The translations under genes and the position numbers were made by a program. Positions 48,460 through 59,892 of a stretch of 64,000 bases of DNA are shown one piece after another. Every line of letters begins with the position of its first letter. Position 1 is the stretch's first letter. Below the pieces are notes generated by a model. It ran no database searches and had not been told where the DNA came from. It worked only from the letters and a program-made list of their open reading frames with translations. Source of the stretch: Agaricus subrufescens (Eukaryota > Basidiomycota > Agaricomycetes > Agaricales > Agaricaceae); assembly GCA_029945375.1 (NCBI GenBank), contig CM057061.1, positions 2,356,001-2,420,000 of the forward strand, in the 5' to 3' direction.

Positions 48460-51299
48460 ATGGCGGGCAGCAACCGGGCGCGCGCCGTCGACGACCTCCT
48501 CGCCCGCACCAGCGACGACCCGCCGTCGTTCACCGTCCACCTCCACCAGGAGCACTGGGTCCTCAACAACGGCTCCAAGTTTCTCTACCACAACCAGACC
48601 GCGGTCCGGCCCATTCCTCTCTCTCCCTGTTCCGTGCTCAACTAGTGCTCTCTTAGTGCATCCTCGACGACATCCGCGCACATCGCATCCCCGTCGACTT
48701 TCTCGACCTCTTTGACTCGGCCAAGGTCCCGTTCTACGATGGTCAGCTCCGCCACTTGTTTGTCACGCTATATTCACACTTCGTCTTAGGCTGTATGATT
48801 GTCGAACTCCTCGATTATCGGCCTCAAAGAAACAAGGAACCCACACCAGAAAAGCCGGACCGTACACGCGTGGTTCTGCACCCGAATTCCGAAACTTTGT
48901 GGTCTGATATCTGCTCCCTGAATAACAAGTATGGCAGCAAGTGGACCGACCCGGACGCCATCGAAATAGAGTCCAAGATCATAGTAAGTCTCGCAGTATG
49001 CTACTATGAGTCTCTCTCAACCGCGCATTAGCACGCAACCGCCCCGCCGTTGTGCCTGGACCCAGATCCACACCTCACCCGGATTGTGAACCACATACTT
49101 CGGGTGACCGCTCCAACCGTTCCCAACGCCCTGAAACGCAAGGCTGCCGCTCTCGAGCCTGAAGACGATGAGAACGAAAAGTCAAGAAGGGCGAAGATCA
49201 TGGCCTTTTCGAATCCTACACGTACCAAGTTGCATAATCCCAAGTATGGTTCTTCTCGTCGTTTCGCATCAGCTTTCCTGACTTTGATCAGTTATCGCCT
49301 GCTGGACGCTATGCTAGAAAAGAAGCGTTCTAAGTCACAAACTCCGGCTCCCGCTGCCGCCGCCTCGACGCAGCAGCCGTCGGTGAACCAAGCGCAGCCT
49401 CAGCCTCCGCCACAACCACCGCAACCGGCTCCGCCGGCTCCTGTTCCTCAACCAAAAGCCGCATCGCCACCCATCCCCCCTACTGCAGACAAGAAGCCCA
49501 TTCATCAACGACCCAAAACTGCCACACCCCAGGCGCCCTACGCTGTGCCCGCTTATGTCCAGGCCAATGGATCTCATACGTCGATGCCTCCACAACCCTC
49601 AGCCAACACCCAGTTCATACACCACCAAGTAACCCCTCATCCTCCTACGCAAACGCCCGCGCAGAGCCAAACATACGCGGGTGCACAACCCGTCTCCGAG
49701 GCAACGAAACCGGTGCCAACTCCTGCTCAACCCCCACCGCCCCAACCTCAGGGGCGGCATCCCCAAACTCACCCACTACCCTATACGCATCCTACACCGC
49801 AACCAGCATCTCATGTATCTCCTGCAGCTCAAGCGCCTACACCCCAACAAACGACTGCCCACCAGAATATCGCCCCCCAACCACAAGTAACGCATCAAAC
49901 AATACCTCATCATATTCAACAGCCTCCACGCCCACCATCACAAGCTCAAATGTTACGTTCGTCGCAGACTCCAATGCCCCTTCAACCACATCTTCAACCT
50001 GCACAAGGAATAGCTTCCCCAGTCCAACATCATTCTCCTCATCATCGCCCTCCGTCTCAACCACAGCCACAACAACCAACGCATGCACCTCAAACGAGTC
50101 CCCGACATCCCTCAAAGACGATTCAACGTACACCTCAATTAAGTCACACGCCTGTCGTAGCCCAAGCTACCACACCCCGGTCGTATGCTGCTTCACCTAA
50201 ACCTCCTCCCTCAAATGTAGCAGGACAGGTACCCGGACGGACTGGTCCCACTCCACAACCGCAACATACGCCTGTCGTGACACCAGCTCAAGTATACCAG
50301 GGCCATCCGTTGGAGTATATGCGTATTCGTAACCAACCACAGCCGCCATCTCAACCACAACATGCTGGAGGAATCGTTGTCAATGGTAGTAGTCAACCCG
50401 TTCAAGTTCCAGTTCAACAACCTCCGCCACCAGCTCAACCCCAACAAGCTGTGTCATCACAGCCTCAGCAACCTCAGCAACCTCAGCAACCTCAAATCGT
50501 CCAACCGCCCAATGGCGGTACAATTCGGATGACGCAGCAACAGGCGTTACAATATCATCAGTATCAGTTGGCACGAGCCGGACGTGCTGGTACACCCACT
50601 TCTGGTGGTGGCCAAGTTGCGATGAATCCTAATGGTGGTCCTGGAGCTTCGGGTGGGGTGGCGTCGACTCAACAGCAACAAGCCCATGCTCAAGCACAAG
50701 CGCAGACGGCTGCTAGGCTTCCGCAGTTCCAAGCCGCCTTGCAAGCTGCCGCATTGAGAAATATGTCCCCGCAACATGCCCAACAATATACCCCACAACA
50801 ACAACAGCAACTTTCCTTCTTTTATAACTTACAACGGTCAGGTGTACATGCTCAAGGTCAGGCGGGCCATGCTCAAGCACAGGCACAGGCACAGGCGCAA
50901 CAGCAGCAACAACCAGGGGGTATGATGCTTCCGGAACAAATGAGAGCGCTTATGCAGCATCAACAAGCGCAGCTGGCCGCACAAGGTAGACAGGCAAATC
51001 AAATGAAATCCGCTCAAGGGCAAGGACAAGGCGTTCAACCGGGTCAACAACCTGCTGCCGCCGCCGCTGCTGGAATGCAACATCAATATTACCTTCCGAT
51101 GGGATATCCCTCTGGTTATAGTTGGAACAGGATGATGATGGGAGGTGGTGCTGCTGCTGGCGGTCAACAGCAACAACAGGGACAGGGGCAAGATCTAACG
51201 GCGCAGCAGGCTCAGGCTCAGGCTCGCCAAATACATGCGGCGGCCGCTGCTGCTATGCAGAAATCTCTTGGAACGACTGGACAGATGCCTAATCGGTGA
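48460..51299 (+). CDS. SPT20: Spt20, SAGA complex subunit
   Basis: Five exons (48460-48603, 48657-48741, 48789-48983, 49032-49243, 49292-51299). The conserved Spt20 domain is clear: NRARAVDDLLARTSDDPPSF, HWVLNNGSKFLYHN, ILDDIRAHRIPVDFLDLFD, VPFYDGCMIVELLDYRP, LHPNSETLWSDICSLN and a distal LCLDPDPHLTRIVNHIL. Spt20 holds the SAGA co-activator together. From about residue 220 the protein is a roughly 650-residue Gln/Pro/Ala-rich tail, with poly-Q and poly-P tracts and repeats such as QAQAQAQ and QPQQPQQPQ, typical of the fungal orthologs. The last intron (48 bp) is open in frame. The upstream in-frame ATG at 48418 is less likely because the family starts MAG-x-NR. Confidence 0.92.
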
Positions 51300-51915
51300 T
51301 TTCAATTGGTGTTTCCGGGTTGTGGGGAGATGTAATTTATACTATATGCGATTTTTTTTTCTCTTTTTTTCGAAAGAAAAAAGGATAGGCTTCCTCTTAC
51401 AGTGGAGGATATTTGTATTTTTTACTTTATTGTGATGGTTGGTTCTGAATGCAGATCACTAGTCGTTATCGTAGTAGTTGTGTAGTACTTATTGTAGATT
51501 AGATTGCATTAGTGTCGATCGTGCTTTGTGAATTGTGGTTTTTTCTGCAAAGTTTTTTTGTAGATTATCGGCTACAGTTGTGATGAAAGTCGATTGGATG
51601 GTTTTTTTGAGGGAGAGCGGTCTTGTTATGCTGCGAGCAGACCTTAGTGGATTGCAATTGCGTTGGCACATCCCGAATCTCTCCCTTGATGAACATTGAC
51701 CACCGTATCCACCCTAAGGTAATCATAAACAAGTGGGCGTGAACTTTGAATGGACAGAAGCGGAAGGTGTGACCCAGTGAATCTTCTTCTCCTGGATAGG
51801 CTAGCTAGTGGCTTAAGCCATTGACGTCAGACCATTGATTTGATGGCATCTCTACTGACTACATCCACACAGAGTCAGTGGAATTAACCAATACCCTATT
51901 CACATTATTGAACTA
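51300..51915. other. SPT20 3' flank
   Basis: T-rich 3' untranslated and intergenic sequence up to the pogo-type element. No gene seen. Confidence 0.5.
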
Positions 51916-52929
51916 CAGTGATCACTCTCTTAACCCATACGCCTCATAACCCATAACCCCTCATAACCCATAGCTTTTTGGAGTTCCCAAGTTGGTTACC
52001 GCTTAATTTTGCCTCAAAACCCATACCTTCTAATACCCGATAACCCATACCCATCTGGAGAAAAAACCCATACATTTGACCCTGGTTAATAGCATGACAC
52101 GTCATTTACTAAGCTTTTAAAATTTAAATCCTTATGTACTAAGGAAGCTAGTGGCCAAAAAAACCCGAAATACAATAGTTTTGAACATGTAGAGGGTTGG
52201 GGCAGTGCCCGAATTTCATCTTCAATCATGACTAAACACTCTAAGGTTTTCCCATCATTGATAATTAACCCCACGGACAATATCTGTCCATCACTGCCTA
52301 TCTCATCACTTGTTCACACTCCCAATCCTCAAACAGACCCACTTTCACAGGTAGGAAATCAACTTTGAGCTGTGCTTGATGACTTAGAAAGTACCGGGTG
52401 CCTTCAAAATGCAAATTGGATGGATATAGAGGGCCTTCTCAATCCAGCCGAAGAATCACTGATCATTGACAATGCTACAGATCAGGAGATATATGAGGCA
52501 GTCATGGCCTCACATAATGGTCAGGAAGATATATTAATTAATGGTGGGGATGACGACGCTGATAATTATTGTGTATCAGAGCCTTGCCCCACCTATAAAG
52601 AGGTTCTCGCGGCTATTCCGACTGTACAGAAGCACATAGACTTAGATTCTGATCCTCATGCACAAAAATTGGATTCCATGTTAGACTCACTTAAATATGA
52701 TCTGCATAGAGAACACTCAAAATCTTTGGAACCTACACTAGTTACAGATTACTTTCATCGTATTAGTTCCTAATATCCCAATAAACCTCTAACGAATTTT
52801 TCCTGATTTTTGCCGATTTTTGCCGTTGTTTGGAGCCTGTTTTTCACTCATTTCTCAAAACCCATACCCCCTCATAACCCATAGCTCCGGGCATGTCCCG
52901 AGGGGTATGGGTTAAGAGAGTGATCACTG
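51916..52929 (+). mobile_element. Internally deleted pogo/Fot1-like DNA transposon
   Basis: A perfect terminal inverted repeat of about 25 bp begins CAGTGATCACTCTCTTAACC at 51916 and is mirrored at the right end (52929). Both ends abut TA (51914-51915 and 52930-52931), as for Tc1/mariner insertions. Just inside each end, short CATAACCC-type motifs are repeated. At 1014 bp it is shorter than an autonomous element; only the transposase C-terminus remains. Confidence 0.88.
52372..52773 (+). pseudogene. C-terminal remnant of a pogo-family DDE transposase
   Basis: About 130 residues: LLNPAEESLIIDNATDQEIY, then INGGDDDADN, the P-T-x-K-E-x-L-A-A-I stretch, and DYFHRISS at the end. This acidic tail after the catalytic core is characteristic of fungal pogo/Tigger transposases. 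The DNA-binding and DDE domains are missing. Confidence 0.75.
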
Positions 52930-53078
52930 TATCATAAAGACTACATCAGCTGACATGATGGAACACCGTGCGAGGAATGAGTGTGGTGTGTTGTCTCGGA
53001 AGGGCAGCCCGTGTGAATGATGGATTCATAGTATAGTGATCCTCACATTGCATAATATCACATTCGTCTCTCCTCCCT

Positions 53079-53828
53079 GTGCTGAGTGGACGGCACCGCT
53101 ACCTGCTCGCGATTCCTTTTGCCCTCCGGATACAATGTTTTCACAAAATGCTCCCGCAAAATCGATTCAGTCTTCTGCCATTGACCCCGTCGTTGAAACC
53201 ACAGCTCATGGGACCTGCAAGGGAATTGCAGCTATCTGTCAACGGGAGAGTAGTTGATCTTCATTCTAAAATTCATAATCATTCACAAAACAATCCTCCT
53301 TTACTAGATGATGAGTGCTATGCAAATCTCCTGCCTAACCATGAATGTCTACCACGAACAACTCCCCCTCTTGCCAGGACACAACAACTGCCGGGGCACT
53401 GTCTTATGAGGGCCCTATCCAACCCCCATCCATCGACACACTACAAGTCTTCCAGTCGTCAACGCTACCAGCCGTCCACTCCTGAACACAGTAGAAAGCC
53501 TGACATGCCGACTCAAGGATTTTTACTGGACATAACGACAATGCTGCGTCCTGTTATGATGTATCAACTTCAAAATTGCATGTTATGCCATGCGTTGGCT
53601 TGCATGCCACTCAAATATACTTTATTGCACGTTACGTTGTGCTTCGGCTTATGCGCCATAAAAAATTGCATGTTACACTGTGCATTGGCCTTATGTGCGA
53701 TTAAATTGCACATTATGCCATGCTTTGACTTATGTTCCATTATATTGCACGTTATGCCGTGCTTTAGCTTATGTTCCATTATATTGCATGTTATGCCATA
53801 CATTGAATTATATGCCATTGACAAATAA
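53079..53828 (+). other. Open frame of unknown status running into a minisatellite
   Basis: A 249-residue frame. The first two-thirds are Pro/Ser/Leu-rich and match nothing I recognise; the last third is the translated tandem repeat. The lack of stops in the repeat follows from its 39-bp period being a multiple of three. I would not call it a gene without expression data. Confidence 0.25.
53575..53822 (+). repeat. Minisatellite, about six units of 39-45 bp
   Basis: Units of the form TTGCACGTTATGCCGTGCTT plus AGCTTATGTTCCATTATA, more diverged at the 5' side. In the plus frame each unit reads like LHVMPCFSLCSII. A related single piece (TATGCCGTGCACCGGCTTA) occurs at about 61843-61861, on the other side of the LTR element. 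Confidence 0.8.
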
Positions 53829-54291
53829 GGTAGATCTCATGCAAACTCAGCTAAATCACATGATCCGAGCGTGACAGACTGGCAATTTTTGGCTGAGAGA
53901 AAAACTCAATCGCTATAGGAAGTTGCTATTTCAATTTTTAGGCAAAAGTAAAACCATAGAGTTGTAGATAATTAGATTCTCTGCAAAATGATGGTTTTGA
54001 ATTCTTGAAATATGCGGCGTAGAGGGAGCCTTTAGCTTTTTACTGGTGAGTGATCAAAAAAGGAAAGCCCCTGAACATGCAACCACCGTCTGGTTTTTTA
54101 ACTGCAGGAGGCGCAGCAATTGTTCTATCCTTTTGAAATCATGCCTAAGAAGCCCAATAGTCGTATTAGGAACCTTGGAAAGTATGCTGTACGCCAAAAA
54201 CCTGCAAAACATGGTGCCAGACCTCAAAAACAGACTCAGATGGGTGTAAGTCAATGTAGTTCATGTCCGTATAACAACTAAAAGTGACTTA

Positions 54292-54522
54292 TGTAACGAT
54301 TAAATTCTCTTTTCTTTTTATTTTCTTTTTCTTTCTTTTCTTAGTCATGAAACACTTAATAATTAGTCATGAAATGTTAATGTAAAAAGCACAGTCCACG
54401 AACCGTAGTCCGTAGTTCCCCAAGACTTGTATATAAAGACTCAAGTAGCATACTTGTAACTTAACTTCGAGCTAGTTGCAATAAATCTTTCTAAATCCAA
54501 CACGGATATTAAGATCGTAACA
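54292..54522 (+). repeat. 5' LTR
   Basis: Begins TGTAACGATT and ends ATCGTAACA. Contains TATATAAA at 54430-54437. Nearly identical to 61111-61341. Confidence 0.95.
54430..54437 (+). promoter_or_regulatory. LTR TATA box
   Basis: TATATAAA, 32 bp upstream of 54462, which is where the sequence complementary to the primer site begins. This puts the predicted transcript 5' end at that point. Confidence 0.6.
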
Positions 54523-54524
54523 TA

Positions 54525-54536
54525 AGCTCGAAGTTA
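54525..54536 (+). other. Primer binding site of self-priming type
   Basis: AGCTCGAAGTTA lies two bases after the 5' LTR and is the exact complement of TAACTTCGAGCT at 54462-54473 inside the LTR, about where transcription should start. In Tf1-type elements the RNA 5' end folds back on the primer site and is cleaved to prime reverse transcription. I did not recognise a match to a tRNA 3' end. Confidence 0.65.
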
Positions 54537-55103
54537 TCCCAACCTCTTTCCTCAACACTCCATGTGTATTCACTTACTCTCTCATTGCACTCTACTCTCT
54601 GCACGTCATTGCAACTGCCACCCTCATAGCCGGTCCGTAGGCTCAAGCAGCATACCGTGGTCACCTTCACGTGATCTTGGGTCATTCTAGCTCACAGTAA
54701 CAACGTGAGACGGGACTTTGATAGTTTGACACAGACTATTGTTGAAGCCGAAACCTTCGAATTGTGTGGTGCTTGTTGTATCCACTGTATAGAAACCCTT
54801 GTATCTTCATTAGTCTCCTGGGCTGCACGTGCATTGTCATGGTGGTACACGCCAGGAACGAGAATCCACCCCTTAAGGAGGTTCTGCTAGTTTAGGTCCA
54901 CCCTGTTGTGGCTATTTTGTAGACAACATTACCTTAAGGCAGTAGTCAATCCCTTTACACTCCGAAAACTGTAGGAGTTTCTTTTATCTGAAAATCTTTT
55001 AGTCAGTAGTATACATATCTGCGCCAGAAAGGTTTGATCTGGGCAGATCTTTGAAGGAAAACAACATCGAGCAACAGGACAACACCTCCCTTGCTCATCA
55101 AGA

Positions 55104-56228
55104 ATGATTCCCACGAACATTATCCTCACACTCATCACAGCCATCATGGCCATCATTAGCACAACTGCTTATAACCAATGGTCCGCTTTCACAGACAAAC
55201 AAAGACAACAAGTAGCGGATGCATTTAGTGGATTTGTCAGGGCGACAAAAAAGGAATTCGAACCAGAATCAAAAGAAAGGATGCTTACACAAGCTCCTGA
55301 AGATTTCGAAGGAAATCCAGAACAAGTAAGTGCATGGTGCAGAAGGATGACCATGTACTTTTTGGACAACAAAATCAGAAATTGGTTCACTCAAATTAGG
55401 ATCACGCTGAGCAAAATCAAAGGAGGAAAAGACAATCGAGCACAGAAATGGGCAGATGATGCCATCGGAACTATGGTGAACTTCCAGATCGAATATGAGC
55501 AAAATCTGGAAAACATGACAGAAGAAACGGTCACTACAGCCTATATTGCGGCCAACTTTACACATAAACCACCTTTCACAAATTGGGAAGAAATGATCAC
55601 GATCATGGAACATTTCTTTGTCACCGGAGAAAATCAAGCGAATGCAATTGAAAAACTCCAGAATATAAAACAAGGAGACAAGATGGTAGAAGAATACTGG
55701 ATCGAATTTAATGCCTGGAGGAATCTTACCGGGTATAATGAATTAGCACTAGTTGGACTATTCTGAAATGGACTACATCCAGCCCTAGGAAGGAAACTAA
55801 TGGAAGTAGCTGGATTAAAAGACATAGATTCACTCAAAACGTGGTACGTCAAAGCGGTGGACTTCAAAAGGTCCAGGAGATTGGCCAATCAGTTGTACGG
55901 GAATAAAGAAAAGAAACTGTTCCAACCCAAACCAAAACCAACCAATCAGACAGCCGGACCAAGCCAACTGCCTAAGAAAGAACCGAGTACAGAAGAACAA
56001 AAGGTGAAACAAGAAGAGTTTAACCGAATGAAGAAGGAAGGAATATGCTTCAACTGTGGACAAAAGGGACACATTAGCAAAGATTGCAAGGAACCGCGCA
56101 AGAAAAGGGAATACTTTCACAGGAAAGTAGAGATCGCAAAAGAAATGGACATTAGTAATATGACGGATCAGGAATTGGGAAACTATTATAGAAACCAGAT
56201 CTTGGGTTTTCAGAAGGACCGGGAGTAA
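55104..56228 (+). pseudogene. gag: gag (capsid and nucleocapsid) with one nonsense codon
   Basis: One frame of about 375 codons interrupted by a TGA at 55764-55766. The first part holds the capsid-like retrotransposon gag domain (FEGNPEQVSAWCRRMTMYF, TNWEEMITIMEHFF, VEEYWIEFNAWRNLTGYNE), the second the nucleocapsid with a zinc knuckle CFNCGQKGHISKDC near 56049. Gag forms the cytoplasmic particle that packages the element RNA. The frame ends at 56226-56228, just after the frameshift signal that leads into pol. Confidence 0.9.
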
Positions 56229-56245
56229 GCGCCAACTTACCGGTC
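56204..56245 (+). promoter_or_regulatory. Programmed -1 ribosomal frameshift signal between gag and pol
   Basis: In the gag frame the heptamer G GGT TTT (56204-56210) fits X-XXY-YYZ. After a 6-base spacer a bulged hairpin follows: GACCG (56217-56221) pairs with CGGTC (56241-56245), and GTAAG (56225-56229) pairs with CTTAC (56236-56240), with a GGA bulge and a six-base loop. The gag stop lies 16 bases past the heptamer, and the -1 frame stays open into the protease. Confidence 0.7.
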
Positions 56246-59200
56246 AGTAGCATTATTAATTCTAAAGTAGAAATAAGTAGTATACTGGATGTACACGAAA
56301 CTTCTGTGATAATGGGCGCCCGACATTTAAATTTTGTAAGAAACGGACTCTTAATTAGGAAAAACAGTACGAAACAATTAAATATAAACACGGTCATTAC
56401 TACAATAGATACGAACCAGAGTTTCGAAATAATGGCATTATTAGATACGGGATGTACAAGTTCATGTATTAGTCAGAACCTAGTAGATAGACTCAGGATC
56501 AATACGGAGGAATACGGGACGGAAGTAGCATGTTTTAACACAGATGGTACTCTTAACAAATCAGGAAAAATAACCCAGTTTGTAGAAACACATATGATCA
56601 TCAATGGACATAAAGAGTACATACATCTAGCAGTAGCGGATCTGGGAAAAGCGGAGATGTTCCTTGGATACAAATGGATAACAAAGCATAATCCATCTAT
56701 CAATTGGCAAAAAGAGGAAATCAAATTCGACAGGTGCAAATGTGGAAGGAACATATTCGGAGCAGAACCGGAAGAAGAAGCAGAAGAGGAAGAAAGAATG
56801 GAAGACGAAGATAGACTACTCTTAATCGACATGAACCATAGAGCGCTGAAAATACAACAACAAGCGTTCCAAACCACTTCCAGCAGACTAGCAGAAGAAC
56901 AGTCGAAAAAGGAGAAAGAAGTCACGTTCAAAGAGAGAGTCCCAGAGGAATACTGGAGTTACGAAAAGACGGTGTTCAGAAAAGAGGGTTTTGACAAATT
57001 GCCAGAACACAAACAATGGGATCACGCAATCGAATTAATACCTGGAGCAACACTAAAAGATTGCAAAGTATATCTATTAAGCCGATCGGAACAATCGGAA
57101 CTCAACAAGTTCCTAGACGAACATCTAAAAACTGGAAGGATAAGACTGTCTAAATCACCCTGCGCATCACCTTTCTTTTTTGTGAAGAAAAAAGACAGAA
57201 GCCTAAGACCAGTACAAGACTACCAAAAGTTGAATGAGGTTACCATAAAAAACAATCCACTCATTCAAGAATTGGTCGACAAACTTCAGGGAAAAAAGTA
57301 TTTCACAAAACTGGATATCAGATGGGGATACAATAACATCCGAATCAAAGAAGGAGACGAATGGAAGGCAGCATTCTGTACAAATTGAGGAATGTTCGAA
57401 CCATTAGTAATGTACTTCGGATTATGTAATTTACTGGCCACATTCCAGACAATGATGGACAGCCTGTTAAAGGAAAAGATCGATGAAGGAAACGTAGTTG
57501 ATTATATGGATGACATCATGATAGCTACAGAAACAATGGAGGAACATATCAAGACGGTAAAATGGGTATTGGATGTGTTAAAAGAAAACAAACAGTCGCT
57601 ACATCCAAAAAAATGCGAGTTTCACAAAAAGGAAATAGCATACTTAGGGGTAATAATATCAGAAAACGAGATAAAAATGGACCCAGTAAAAGTAAAAGGA
57701 GTGGAACAATGGCCAGAACCGAAAAATAAAAACAAAATACAACAATTCTTGGGATTCTGCAATTATTATAGGAGATTTATAAAAGACTACGCAAAAATAG
57801 CAAAACCATTAAGCGAATTAACTGGAAAAAGGGAATGGAAATGGGAAATGGAACAATTAGGGGCATTCAAAAAACTAAAAAAGGCAATAATAAAAGAAAC
57901 AACATTAACGATACCAAATAACAAAGGAAAATATAGAATAGAAACAGACTCATCAGGATACGCATTAGGAGGAGTATTGTCACAACAACAAAAAGATGGA
58001 AAATGGAAACCAGTAGCATTTATGTCACGATCACTTAACGAAACGGAACGAAATTACGAAATTTACGATAGAGAATTACTAGCAATTATGACAGGGATAA
58101 ATCATTGGCGACAGTATTTACTAGGAGCAAAAGAAAAAATAGAAATATGGACGGATCATAAAAACTTGGAGTATTTCCGACAACCACAGAAACTCAACAG
58201 GAGACAAGCTAGATGGATGATGGAGCTACAACAATACGACTACGTTCTCGAACATAAACACGGGGTAACAATGAAAGTCACAGACAAGTTATCGAGAAGG
58301 CCAGACTACTATAAAGGGGAATCAGACAACCAAAACACAATCCTCTTAAAAAAGGAGAACTTCTCGATCACAAACCGACAAATACAATGCACCCTATTAC
58401 AAGAAGCGCAGTCCCTCCAAGAACAAATAGAGGCAGAAGTATGGGATGCAGTTCAAAGGGAAGGAAAAGGAAACAGCTGGGAACACGAGGATGGAACGAT
58501 TCGATGGAAAGGTCGCCTATAAATCCCAGATTCAAAGGAAATTGAGGGAAGAAATAATAAAAGAACATCACGATCAGCCATTAGCAGGACATCCAGGATA
58601 TACGAAAACACACGAACTCATTACACGAAATTATTGGTGGCCAAGGATGATGAACGACGTAAAGGAGTATGTGAAAGGTTGTGAAACGTGCCAAAAATCG
58701 AAAATCGATCGACAAAAGAAGAAGAATGTTCTGTTCCCAAACAGTATACCGGAAGGACCATGGCAAACGATCTCGATGGACCCAATCGGACTGCTGCCAA
58801 TGTCACAGGATATGACGGAATATTAGTAGTGGTAGATTGATTCACAAAAATGGCAAGATACATGCCAATCAACATGAAAATCACGTCATTAGGACTAGCA
58901 TCAAACCTGTGGAAAAACGTATTCAAAGACGTTGGAATTCCAAAAAAGATCATCAGTGATTGAGGACCTCAATTTGTCTCTAAGTTCATAAAGGAATTAT
59001 ACCAGATGCTGAAAATAGAAAGGAACCCGTCAACAGCCTATCATCCACAAACCGATGGCCAGACAGAAAGAACCAATCAAGAAGTCAAACAATATCTGAA
59101 ATGTTACGTGAACTATAGACAGACAGATTGGGCAAAATGGTTGTCAATGGCAGAATTCAGTTATAATAATTGAGTACATTCAGCAACAGGCAAAACACTG

Positions 59201-59864
59201 TTCTTCCCTCAATTATGGAAGACATCCCGAAATGAACGGAGATACCAAATTAGGAAACAAAGTTCCAGCAGTAGACGAGTTCATGAAGGAGATGGAAAAA
59301 GCATTAAAAGAGGCAAAAGAAAAACTGGAAGAAACAAATAAAAAAATGAAAGAAAAATACGACAAGAAAAAGGGGGAACAAATAAAATACAAAAAAGGAG
59401 ATCTCGTATGGATCGATGGAACTGACATATCCACTGATCAACACACAAAAAAACTCGGACCAAGAAGATATGGACCATTTCCTATTGAAGAAAAAGTCAC
59501 CAAGTCAACATATAAGGTGACGTTACCAAAACAATGGAAAAGGATACATACGGTGTTTAACGAAGCAAAATTGATGCCGTACTACAAATCAAAGTTCACA
59601 CAACAATCCAAAAACTCCGACAATAGAATTCCCCAAGTAGAAGGAAAAGAAATGATAATGGAGGTTGATAAGATACTTGATTCGAGGTGGAGAAGAGAAA
59701 AATTGGAATATAAAATAAAGTGGAAGGGACAGCCGAACGAAGAGTCAACATGGGAAGAAAGAAAAAATATATTCGAAAACGCAGCAGAAAAATGTAGAGA
59801 GTTCCATAAAGAAAATCCAGAAGCACCGAGAATGCCTATAATTAGAATACCAGCAGCATTATGA
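56222..59864 (+). pseudogene. pol: pol: protease, RT, RNase H, integrase, chromodomain (broken)
   Basis: In order: protease ALLDTGCTSS (about 56430), RT with FVKKKDRSLRPVQDYQKLN, KLDIRWGYNNIRI and catalytic VDYMDDI (about 57500), RNase H with RIETDSSGYALGGVL and YDRELLAI, integrase zinc finger HHDQPLAGHPG and CETCQ, catalytic region with D-x-F-T-K-M and TDGQTERTNQ, and a chromodomain (VDKILDSRWRREKLEYKIKW, near 59660). Stops lie at 57386 (TGA), 58520 (TAA), 58838, 58961 and 59171 (all TGA). Frame changes occur near 58545, 58800 and 59205. At least three TGA codons sit where these enzymes normally have Arg. The element cannot move by itself. Confidence 0.92.
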
Positions 59865-59878
59865 GGATGTAATATCTT

Positions 59879-59888
59879 AAGAGGGGGG
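59879..59888 (+). other. Polypurine tract
   Basis: AAGAGGGGGG just after pol. In an intact element this primes plus-strand DNA and lies next to the 3' LTR; here the nested element separates them by 1.2 kb. Confidence 0.75.
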
Positions 59889-59892
59889 TAAT

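Noticed and set aside
49050..51299. Q/P-rich repeats as an independent prion-like gene
   Set aside because: They are the natural low-complexity tail of Spt20, joined in frame to the conserved domain.
55764..59173. TGA recoding as a sense codon in the LTR element
   Set aside because: Host genes here use TGA as a normal stop, and frameshifts accompany the TGA codons; CpG decay is simpler.
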